Made by a program: the position numbers and the translations under genes. A DNA stretch of 5,544 nucleotides from Nitrospirales bacterium. GTDB lineage: Bacteria; Nitrospirota; Nitrospiria; Nitrospirales; UBA8639. Positions 1-5,360 of the stretch are shown one piece after another. The stretch is from NCBI GenBank assembly GCA_013817135.1, contig JACDDF010000186.1:1-5544 (forward strand), read 5' to 3'. The stretch's first letter is position 1. Each line of letters opens with the position of its first letter. The notes beneath the pieces are model-generated. The model saw only the letters and a program-made list of their open reading frames with translations. It ran no database searches and was not told the origin of the DNA.

Positions 1-547
1 CCATAGGAACGGGAGCCGCTTCAAATTTCCACTAACTTTAGCACTCTCTCCTGAAGAAAGGTCGTTGCTGAACAATAGGACACGACGACACATGCTACGG
101 TACGGCGAAAAACGATTGATGTCCTCAGCATTTTCGACCACAAGAGGATTGACGTCTGTGTGCTGCGCTATGAAGATCCAGAGTTCTTACTCTTTATTTA
201 AAAGGTCGGAAACAATACTTCGTCCGATCTCGATCGGCATCTCCTTCTTGGCAATAACGGGACACACAAGCATTTCGCATGAAGGCCGGTTTTCGGCGGA
301 ATCCGTGGATCCATCTGTACCTCCTCACGAATTCGAGCACCTGGTTTAATGTGCTGGAGCGTAGAATTTACAACCTCACCGACAACTGTATCTGGCACAG
401 CAGACTTGTGACCGGCCGGAAGAAGACCCCCACAAACAAGAACAATTTGGGCAATCCCAATCGAACCCTCAGGTCTTTGTAGGGACCACATCGATCAAGC
501 CCATCTTGCCCAAAACCGAAGAAATAAAAAAACGCTGGGAAAATTAG
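1..547 (+). pseudogene. IS630-family transposase remnant (frameshifted, internally deleted, open at left edge)
   Basis: IS630 transposase pieces can be read in order, but in changing frames. Positions 2-115 (frame 2) give an N-terminal segment with LALSPEERSLL, like the helix-turn-helix start of the family. Positions 115-278 (frame 1) give LSIFDHKRIDVCVLRYEDPEF, an in-frame TAA at 199-201, then DLDRHLLLGNNGTHKH, matching the usual D-N-Y-x-THKH block around the second catalytic Asp. Positions 279 to about 400 (frame 3) give NPWIHLYLLTNSSTWFNVLE, matching the family block ending in the catalytic Glu. Positions 449-547 (frame 2) give a C-terminal NPQVFVGT...TEEI segment ending at TAG. The second catalytic Asp reads as Gly, and the region with the first Asp is missing, so roughly 150 residues are gone. 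The element cannot encode an active transposase. I identified it by recalled family motifs, not a database search. No terminal inverted repeats were recognised. Confidence 0.8.
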
Positions 548-877
548 ACTACCCATATTAGCTACTTCGCTCCAATTTTTCATTGTCCGCTCATTACTTC
601 AAAATAGACATTCGCCTAATACCCACACTATGTTTTCTATTGCAGCCTACTGTTAAATCCGACATGATCAAAGAAACCAAAAACGGTGCCCATTCATTAC
701 CCAAACCCTTTGGCAGAACTATCATAGCCAACATCTATGCGCTGTTGAGGGCGCTGACGGCACCCATGCCGATTGGAGGAAACTTTTTGAGAGATTAAAA
801 AGGGAGGGACTTACTGTTGAAGACTGCTCTTCCATAAACCAACAATACCTTAGGGACGGTTTAGAAAGATATCTTCA
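548..877. other. Intergenic stretch with no convincing gene
   Basis: No start codon with a plausible ribosome binding site and no recognisable protein was found on either strand. The plus frame beginning after a TAA at 654-656 stays open to about 1097 but has no good start, and it runs through the terminator hairpin and into the antisense of the next gene. A short part of it, around 756-800, reads DGTHADWRKLFERLKREGL, which vaguely resembles transposase sequence and might be another mobile-element scrap. I cannot support that further. Confidence 0.5.
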
Positions 878-921
878 TAATAAAACGCGCGTCGAAAGAC
901 TCAACCATTCGACACGCGTTT
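878..921 (-). terminator. Intrinsic terminator downstream of the STN-like gene
   Basis: On the minus strand AAACGCGTGTCGAA (921-908) pairs with TTCGACGCGCGTTT (896-883) around an 11-nt loop. This gives a 14-position stem with one mismatch. The stem runs directly into TTTTATTA, the U-tract expected of a Rho-independent terminator. It starts 88 nt past the TGA/TAA end of the 1009-1809 gene with no gene in between. The plus strand also has a T5 run a few bases after the stem, so some bidirectional activity is possible. Confidence 0.7.
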
Positions 922-1008
922 CCGAATTTTTCTCGTCTATTATTCTTATGAGACTTTCAAGGCTTAAGACTCATAAACCAATATACCTTTTGTCGCTCGA
1001 CTCTCCGG

Positions 1009-1809
1009 TTACGGCTGCATATTCCGAAGCATCTCCTCTTGCAGGTAGCTTGGCACCGGCTCAATCTCCATCGGTGGATAGGCTGTGGCTGGAATGATTG
1101 GCATGTCCGGTGAATTGGCCGGAGGTGTCACCTGCATCCCACTGGCACTACTTGCCGGCACCAAGGGCATGGTAGTTCCAGCCGGTACCGGCTGAATGTC
1201 CATGGGAACACCCACCACCGGAGCTCTTAAGTCAGAGCCCCCTTCGGGAGAAGATGAAAAAGTTGAGGCCGATGGTGAAAAATTTCCATCAGGCTCCCCT
1301 TCATGGGACTGGAATGAAGGGGTATCCACCTCTTCTTGCACAGGATCCCTTTGGCGGTCTGAACGAAAATCCGTTTCGCCTACTGCATTTGAGGAACCAA
1401 TCTCTGACGGGTTCCTCGCCTCAGAAACGGCTTCTCCTCGTGCGGCTTTTGGTGTCACATAGAGAAATTGTAAACGTCCCGCCGCATTGACCGTGAACGC
1501 GTAATCCCACTGCGCCAAAATTTTGGCCAAGGCAGGAAGTATTTTGTCGTGTTGAAGATCGACCGAAATGACTTTATTCAGTTCCTCAACAGGGGCCTCA
1601 TATTTTACACCCAACTGTTTCTGTAATTGCTCCAGTACCGTTCGTAAGGTCACCTGTGACAGATGACCTGTTAGCCGATCCCCCTCAACCCGGAGAGGGA
1701 TCTCAGGGGTTAAAGCGACTCCCCCCCCTCTGAGGCCTACCAAAAGGAGTAAGGCCACCAGAACCAGCCCACTTATCCATCTAGGCATTATTCTTTGTTT
1801 GGATCTCAT
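1009..1809 (-). CDS. Exported STN/secretin-N-like domain protein with Pro/Ser/Met-rich tail
   Basis: The 266-residue protein begins MRSKQRIMPRW. An upstream in-frame ATG at 1884 would add 25 residues, but the ATG at 1809 has AAGGAG seven bases upstream and is directly followed by a signal peptide, so I chose it. Residues 1-33 are a basic n-region, a hydrophobic core (LVLVALLLLVGL) and a GGGVAL cleavage region. Residues 37-120 resemble the short STN domain seen at the N-terminus of secretins and TonB-dependent receptors: LTGHLSQVTLRTVLEQLQKQ, then VISVDLQHDKILPALAKIL and WDYAF. Residues 125-266 look disordered, rich in Pro, Ser and acidic residues. No secretin pore or TonB barrel follows, so this is a stand-alone periplasmic or envelope protein, perhaps an accessory to a secretion or export system. 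A run of eight G lies in codons 28-30. Exact function is unknown. Confidence 0.85.
   Translation of the reverse strand: MRSKQRIMPRWISGLVLVALLLLVGLRGGGVALTPEIPLRVEGDRLTGHLSQVTLRTVLEQLQKQLGVKYEAPVEELNKVISVDLQHDKILPALAKILAQWDYAFTVNAAGRLQFLYVTPKAARGEAVSEARNPSEIGSSNAVGETDFRSDRQRDPVQEEVDTPSFQSHEGEPDGNFSPSASTFSSSPEGGSDLRAPVVGVPMDIQPVPAGTTMPLVPASSASGMQVTPPANSPDMPIIPATAYPPMEIEPVPSYLQEEMLRNMQP
1721..1728 (-). repeat. G8 homopolymer tract in the STN-like gene's signal peptide
   Basis: Eight consecutive G on the minus strand encode Gly28-Gly30 at the end of the signal peptide. Gain or loss of one base would shift the frame before the mature protein begins. Tracts of this length can slip during replication, but nothing here shows that this one does. 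Confidence 0.9.
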
Positions 1810-2063
1810 TGTGCATCTCCTTTTTAGCAGTCTACAGGGAAAACACATGGACTCATCCCATCCTAAAACACAGATATTTCCCACTCAGTCCCCTAGTCAT
1901 TTTTGATATTTTTCTCGTCACACCAAATGGATCTCAATCTCGGGAGCAAAACTCAAGAATGAGAAACTTCTAAATCTCTCAGGAGGGAGCTCCATGAGGA
2001 TTCCGCCTCATGTTGATCAAACAAGATAGGAGGACCACCGAAACAGGGCGATCTCAAGAAAAC
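1810..2063 (-). other. Long 5' leader of the STN-like gene, no known aptamer recognised
   Basis: If the promoter at 2070-2098 is used, the transcript has about 250 nt before the start codon. The leader contains local hairpins. One is ATGAGG/CCTCAT with a six-base loop near 1995-2012, and another is GAGAGA/TTTCTC near 1961-1980. I recognise no riboswitch, leader peptide or terminator in it. No clear terminator follows the upstream barrel gene either, so read-through from that gene is possible. Confidence 0.35.
1817..1822 (-). promoter_or_regulatory. Shine-Dalgarno site fixing the STN-like gene start
   Basis: AAGGAG on the minus strand, then ATGCACA, then ATG at 1809. The seven-base spacing is ideal and argues for the downstream start over the in-frame ATG at 1884, which lacks a comparable site. 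Confidence 0.8.
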
Positions 2064-2069
2064 AGGAAA

Positions 2070-2098
2070 ATGTTAGTCCCATAACGGGCGAAGGTCAA
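2070..2098 (-). promoter_or_regulatory. Predicted sigma70-type promoter for the STN-like gene
   Basis: On the minus strand TTGACC (2098-2093) and TAACAT (2075-2070) are separated by exactly 17 bases. These match the -35 TTGACA and -10 TATAAT consensus at five of six and four of six positions. The predicted start of transcription is near 2063. The promoter sits just past the end of the barrel gene, so the STN-like gene could be expressed independently of it. Confidence 0.55.
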
Positions 2099-2147
2099 GA
2101 AAGAGTATCGATAGAATTTGGGAGGATCAAAAATGCATTCCCTTTTA

Positions 2148-3530
2148 CTAGAGAATTCCTTGGAGCGAAAGCATGATCGTATTACTGTTGTAATCAAAAT
2201 TAGCTACGTTTGAGCTTCTCTTCTCAAATATATAATCTAAGCGGAAACCCAGCCATTTTAGGGTGCGGTATTCCGGTCCTATCCGCAAACGAAATCGATC
2301 ATCAGTTCTATTCGTATTAAAATTATCGTTGGCATAGTAAATATTTCCCTGGAGGCCAAGGCGGTCAGTAAACATTTGTCTCGCATTTACAGAGAAGCCT
2401 GTTTGTCTAAATGTGGAAGTACCCTGAACCGCTGACTGCTGGATTGACGAAAAGGGCATCATATAAATGGTTAACCGGGTCGTAGGGTTCCAAAGCAAGC
2501 GTCCTTGCATGTAAAGGGATGTCTGCTGCGTCGCTCCTAAGCTTAAACCCTTTGCGAGAAGTTCTTGGCCACGGGCTGAGTTTTCATCGACAGGCGCTTT
2601 GTCATAATTTAATATCAGGTACCCTACATTGAATTCTCCCGAGAGCCGGCGGGTAGGGGCCAAACTAAAGCCCGTAAACACCCCGTAACCGAAACTATTC
2701 AGCTGCGTATTCGTATTAAAATTATAGTTGATTACTCGAACGCCAAGAAGGCCGCGGGTTGTGGGGGTGACAGCGACAAATAGGCTTAGATTGGCATCAA
2801 CTTGCGTCCGGTCCCGCCGGCCAGACTGCCCATTGTTTGTGTAATTCAAATCTTGGAAGCCCGACCGAAGACGGATACCAAACCTTTGCCCTGAGAATTC
2901 AACTTGGCTTAAACCGTGATTGGTATTCCACTTGGTAATATCCGTTTGTTGGGTATCCACTACCGACCCTCTTGGGTCAAACCCTTCTATACGGCCTCCT
3001 TGCAAGTCTATTGCTAGCCCTCCCGGATAATTCAAGCTGACGTGTCCAAGAGCATCTTGAGTCACAGCATTGTTCTGGGTAAATGTATTGTAGCGAAATA
3101 TACCAGCGCGGTAGTCAAGAAGGACTGAATGTTTACCTCCACCAAATGGCATGAACGCCTGAAGCCCAGGGGCGATAGTCGTAAGAGTGTCACTTTTCGT
3201 ATTTGTGTTTCTCCGAAACACATTGTCGGTATAGACTTCCGCTACTCCCAAAAACGGATGGAGCCGGACAGGACCAGCTTTGATACCATCCCCTATACCA
3301 GGTCCCTCCAGAAATTCACGAAATAAAATCGAGCGACGGGGCTGGTGGTTCCCTGAAAAATAAAATAACCCTGTATCGGAAAAGGATTGAGCCTGCCCCT
3401 TCACCGGCAGAAAAAATTCACTCCCAAAAAGAAAAGCCAGCAGGAGAGCCAGAAGCCACTTTCTTTTAAGGCTCGCGGGCGGGGGGGCGAGATACACCGT
3501 TCCTACTTGTCGCCAGACGAAATCAATCAT
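2148..3530 (-). CDS. Outer-membrane beta-barrel protein (PF10082-like, surface/EPS-associated type)
   Basis: A 460-residue protein. After about 20 unusual N-terminal residues comes a signal peptide: basic LKRK at 21-24, hydrophobic LLALLLAFLFG, and likely cleavage after GQAQ near residue 48. The mature part opens with the pattern of the putative beta-barrel porin 2 family (PF10082): LHPFLGVAEVYTDNVF, then TLTTIAPGLQAFMPFGGGKHSVLLDYRAGIFRY. After that come repeated alternating polar/hydrophobic strands joined by Asn/Thr/Gly-rich turns up to the C-terminus. The chain ends in Ile-Leu rather than the usual terminal aromatic residue. Members are often encoded near exopolysaccharide or exosortase loci and may be export channels or surface scaffolds; that link is family knowledge, and no such genes lie in this window. 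The ATG is preceded by a modest TAAGG eight bases upstream. A C7 run lies between the ATG and the signal peptide. Confidence 0.88.
   Translation of the reverse strand: MIDFVWRQVGTVYLAPPPASLKRKWLLALLLAFLFGSEFFLPVKGQAQSFSDTGLFYFSGNHQPRRSILFREFLEGPGIGDGIKAGPVRLHPFLGVAEVYTDNVFRRNTNTKSDTLTTIAPGLQAFMPFGGGKHSVLLDYRAGIFRYNTFTQNNAVTQDALGHVSLNYPGGLAIDLQGGRIEGFDPRGSVVDTQQTDITKWNTNHGLSQVEFSGQRFGIRLRSGFQDLNYTNNGQSGRRDRTQVDANLSLFVAVTPTTRGLLGVRVINYNFNTNTQLNSFGYGVFTGFSLAPTRRLSGEFNVGYLILNYDKAPVDENSARGQELLAKGLSLGATQQTSLYMQGRLLWNPTTRLTIYMMPFSSIQQSAVQGTSTFRQTGFSVNARQMFTDRLGLQGNIYYANDNFNTNRTDDRFRLRIGPEYRTLKWLGFRLDYIFEKRSSNVANFDYNSNTIMLSLQGIL
3481..3487 (-). repeat. C7 homopolymer tract near the start of the barrel gene
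   Basis: Seven consecutive C on the minus strand lie in codons 16-18 (Ala-Pro-Pro). This is between the chosen ATG and the signal peptide. A second C7 run lies at 3564-3570 in the 5' untranslated region. If translation starts at 3530, a one-base slip would abolish the protein. If it starts further downstream, the tract is harmless. Confidence 0.85.
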
Positions 3531-4200
3531 GAAAATTACCTTAGTCTCATTCGATGGAAGTGCGGGGGGGTGGAGTCAGAAAAACACTCAATAACTTTGG
3601 GCATGACTAACTCTTGGATATGGTGCCCTCATCAGACTGTTAAGTCAATTCCAAGGTGAGTCCCCTGACAAAGAACGGACCTTACCATAGAAATCGGCAC
3701 AAGAAACAGTCATTCGACCCTAGTATAAGGATATTTTTCTTAGCGGTCCTTACCCTAGGAAGGGATGAATACCAAAATTACAGGATAAAGTCGATCAAGG
3801 TGGGGAAAACAAATACAACCGTGCAGCGTATACTTAATTTTGAGGAAACATCCTTGTCGAAGCCCAAAAGGAGAAGCCTAGCATTCCCTTAGCGAAACAA
3901 GATTCCAATGAATGATGTGTTGGGACAATAAATTCTGGCTACTGCACTGATGACGGACCTCACCTAAAATTTGATGAGGAGGTTTAGGAAAAGCTCAACC
4001 GAATAAGATCCGAGAAAATCGCAGACTACTGATAAGATTTCATGTAACCAACCCCGTCCTAAAGTCCACCCTCATAACGCCATAACGCCTAAGGAAAATA
4101 TTTTTAAACCTGCCATTCGCAGAACGTCCTTGATCTACAAATGGAAGCTAGAGGAAGTGAAGTGCTTCAGAAGTAGCCATCATTAACTCTAACCCGCGGC
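3531..4200. other. Large intergenic region upstream of the barrel gene, no gene seen
   Basis: About 670 bases without a credible gene. Open frames at 3387-3659 and 3656-3892 on the plus strand lack ribosome binding sites and any recognisable protein features. The barrel gene's promoter must lie here. Weak candidates on the minus strand include TTGTTT-N17-TTTATC near 3785-3815 and TATACT near 3720-3726, neither convincing. A short tandem repeat, CATAACGC twice, lies at 4073-4088. No tRNA or known RNA motif was recognised. Confidence 0.5.
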
Positions 4201-4242
4201 ACAAAACCCAGGAGAATACTTCATGCCAGATTCTCCTGGGTT
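4201..4242 (-). terminator. Intrinsic terminator after the FN3 gene
   Basis: On the minus strand AACCCAGGAGAAT (4242-4230) pairs perfectly with ATTCTCCTGGGTT (4217-4205) around a 12-nt loop. It is followed by TTTTGT, counting the last stem bases. The hairpin starts 59 nt past the FN3 stop codon and no other gene lies between. The T-tract is short but the 13-bp stem is strong. It would make the riboswitch-FN3 transcript monocistronic. Confidence 0.72.
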
Positions 4243-4300
4243 CATCATTTCCAAAAACACTCTATCGGTAAAGATTTGTCTGAGATGACGATATTGAATT

Positions 4301-4702
4301 TCAATAAACTTGTACATTCTTAGGAGGAGCAGGACGGGCATTAAGGATAGGCACCGTGACACTCACCTGGTTCGAAAACGGACTTTCATTTTTACGAGCC
4401 CGGTCGTAAGCTTTTACCGCAAAATAATACGTTTGCCCGGGATTGAGGCTTGGCACCGTATAGATGGCCTGAGCTCCAACATCCTGAGTCTGCGTATAAC
4501 TGCCACTTGAGGTCCCGTAGGCTAAAATAAATCCTCCATATTCTGCGGAAGGGGGATCCCAGGCAAGGGTGACTTGTCCCGACAATGCATTGGAGGGAAA
4601 GAGACAGAGAAAAAGAAAAATGACCCATAATGAACGAGATACGGATCGAGAAGGATGTAGACGGGGAAAACCCACTCGAGAGAAACCTTGAACGTCTGCC
4701 AT
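4301..4702 (-). CDS. Small secreted fibronectin type III domain protein
   Basis: A 133-residue protein. Residues 1-24 are a long, Arg-rich n-region. Residues 25-41 (LWVIFLFLCLFPSNALS) are the hydrophobic core and probable signal peptidase I site, and no good lipobox is seen. Residues 43-118 form one complete FN3 domain: VTLAWDPPS with the strand-B Trp, then YGTSSGSY, then the hallmark LNPGQTYYFAVKAYD and a closing SPFSNQVSVTV. A short Pro-rich tail (RPAPPKNVQVY) ends the chain. FN3 domains are non-catalytic binding modules, so a role as a secreted adhesin or matrix protein is plausible but inferred. AAGGAG lies seven bases before the ATG, the only available Met. A cyclic-di-GMP-I riboswitch 88 nt upstream strongly implies second-messenger control. 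The tail resembles a linker to a second domain, so the protein could be a shortened relative of multi-domain proteins. Confidence 0.9.
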   Translation of the reverse strand: MADVQGFSRVGFPRLHPSRSVSRSLWVIFLFLCLFPSNALSGQVTLAWDPPSAEYGGFILAYGTSSGSYTQTQDVGAQAIYTVPSLNPGQTYYFAVKAYDRARKNESPFSNQVSVTVPILNARPAPPKNVQVY

Positions 4703-4709
4703 ACGAGAT

Positions 4710-4789
4710 CTCCTTTATGCATGTGAGTCATGCCGAGCGAAGCCACTCCGCTCATGATCCAGGAGGATCTGTGGCTTGCCTGGCAACCT
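4710..4789 (-). promoter_or_regulatory. Putative expression platform of the riboswitch, including the FN3 Shine-Dalgarno
   Basis: Several mutually exclusive pairings are visible on the minus strand. AGATC-C-TCCT (4770-4761) can pair with AGGAGATCT (4714-4706) around the Shine-Dalgarno: nine pairs with one bulged C. The same segment can instead fold locally as GATCC/GGATC (4769-4756) with a TCCT loop. That local hairpin can be enclosed by AAGCCAC (4777-4771) pairing with GTGGCTT (4746-4740). GAGCGGAG (4753-4746) can alternatively pair with CTTCGCTC (4742-4735). No U-tract follows any stem, which favours control of translation start over transcription termination. The pairings are seen by eye; energies were not computed. 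Confidence 0.55.
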
Positions 4790-4794
4790 GGCAA
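4779..4794. repeat. 8-bp tandem duplication at the 3' end of the aptamer
   Basis: CCTGGCAA occurs twice head to tail on the plus strand. On the transcript this gives two copies of TTGCC, one closing the aptamer (4794-4790) and one just beyond it (4786-4782). They are followed by GGCAA (4780-4776), which is complementary to either copy. The duplication therefore creates alternative partners exactly where aptamer and expression platform meet. Confidence 0.85.
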
Positions 4795-4858
4795 CCCTAT
4801 CCCGGACTTCGAGACGTAGGCCCATGGCTTTGCGTCCCATCTTTTCAGATGGTTTGCC
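4790..4858 (-). ncRNA. Cyclic-di-GMP-I (GEMM-I) riboswitch aptamer
   Basis: The minus strand carries the conserved GEMM-I core: GGCAAACC, then a perfect 6-bp stem CCATCT/AGATGG capped by a GAAA tetraloop (4852-4837), then GACGCAAAGCC (4836-4826). A second hairpin follows, including CCTA/TAGG (4820-4796), and the element closes with GGGTTGCC (4797-4790). Aligned by eye to the Vibrio cholerae Vc2 aptamer, the ligand-contacting G20, A47 and C92 correspond to G4857, A4830 and C4791. G at position 20 favours cyclic di-GMP over the A20 variants that accept 3',3'-cGAMP. The aptamer lies in the same orientation 88 nt before the FN3 start codon and should sense cyclic di-GMP to control that gene. The direction of control (on or off) cannot be read with certainty. 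Confidence 0.94.
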
Positions 4859-5095
4859 TTTTTCAGGATACGACTGTTTTTAATGCTGGATGCTTCATCG
4901 GAACATTCACCCGATCCTTGAATACCGGAGAAGAGAACTTCCAATTTCTCAAGAATCCATGAAGGCTGACAAACCCTAATCACAAAAAGACACGGATAAT
5001 TAAAAAAAATTGGACCACGTGATTCATAACTCATCCCTATGGTTGAGTAGACGCAAGGTTTCAAGAATTCTCTAATCTGATGAGCCCACACCTAA
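4859..5095. other. Promoter-side region of the riboswitch transcript, no gene seen
   Basis: The transcription start of the riboswitch should lie within a few bases upstream of 4858. TATCCT at 4870-4865 on the minus strand is well placed as a -10 box but has no matching -35. No sigma54 site was found. The long minus-strand open frame across 4522-5091 is excluded because it runs through the aptamer and overlaps the FN3 gene in another frame. Confidence 0.4.
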
Positions 5096-5294
5096 AGCAA
5101 AGGAAACTTGGCCAATTGCCCAAAACCTGCTTTTCGGGTAAATCGGCCTCACATGGGTGAAGTCCCTGGGGAATCAGTGAAAGAAGGAATTCAACTTCTC
5201 AACTCAAGATGCTGACCCTGATGGGAGTCTCAAAATCTACCCCATCGATGAACTTCAAACGATCTTTGTGACTCTCCCCTCCTTTTGGAGTTAG
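5096..5294 (+). pseudogene. Possible frame-broken gene relic (very tentative)
   Basis: Two overlapping plus-strand frames together give a protein-like string. The frame open from 5096 reads GNLANCPKPAFRVNRPHMGE, then SVKEGIQLLN, and stops at 5213-5215. The frame from about 5200 reads TQDADPDGSLKIYPIDELQT, then IFVTLPSF, and stops at 5292-5294. Joined by a single frameshift near 5205, they loosely resemble small bacterial proteins with a final KAVFFV-like strand. There is no start codon with a ribosome binding site, and I do not recognise the family. Chance is a real alternative. Confidence 0.25.
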
Positions 5295-5306
5295 ACAGGG
5301 AGATCA

Positions 5307-5350
5307 AACTTCAAATCCAACGGAATGACTATACTCGATGGTTTGAAGTT
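5307..5350 (-). repeat. Inverted repeat, possible weak terminator of the right-edge gene
   Basis: AACTTCAAA (5307-5315) and TTTGAAGTT (5342-5350) form a perfect 9-bp inverted repeat with a 26-nt loop, starting 11 nt after the stop codon of the minus-strand gene ending at 5361. On the minus strand the stem is followed by TGATC rather than a U-tract, so termination is uncertain. A third copy of AACTTCAAA lies at 5251-5259. Confidence 0.35.
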
Positions 5351-5360
5351 GGAATTTTCC

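Noticed and set aside
198..491. 97-residue minus-strand open frame
   Set aside because: It is antisense to the IS630 remnant, whose plus-strand motifs explain the sequence better.
657..1097. Open plus-strand frame with transposase-like DWRKLFERLKREGL
   Set aside because: It has no start codon near its beginning, crosses the terminator hairpin and enters the antisense of a real gene. The resemblance is too short to call.
1196..1490. Plus-strand open frames opposite the STN-like gene
   Set aside because: They are shadows of the Pro/Ser-rich coding sequence on the other strand and have no start signals.
1810..1884. 25-residue N-terminal extension of the STN-like protein from ATG 1884
   Set aside because: The internal ATG at 1809 has a strong, well-spaced Shine-Dalgarno and leads straight into a signal peptide. 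The extension would place charged and Cys-rich residues ahead of it.
3387..3892. Two plus-strand open frames (3387-3659 and 3656-3892)
   Set aside because: The first is partly antisense to the barrel gene. Neither has a ribosome binding site or protein-like composition.
3946..3994. CTGATGA followed later by GGAAAAG, suggestive of a hammerhead ribozyme core
   Set aside because: Stem II does not start directly after CTGATGA, and stems I and III cannot be drawn. The CCTAAA/TTTAGG pairing alone is not enough.
4522..5091. 189-residue minus-strand open frame
   Set aside because: It runs through the riboswitch aptamer and overlaps the FN3 gene in a different frame. It has no recognisable domain and no good ribosome binding site.
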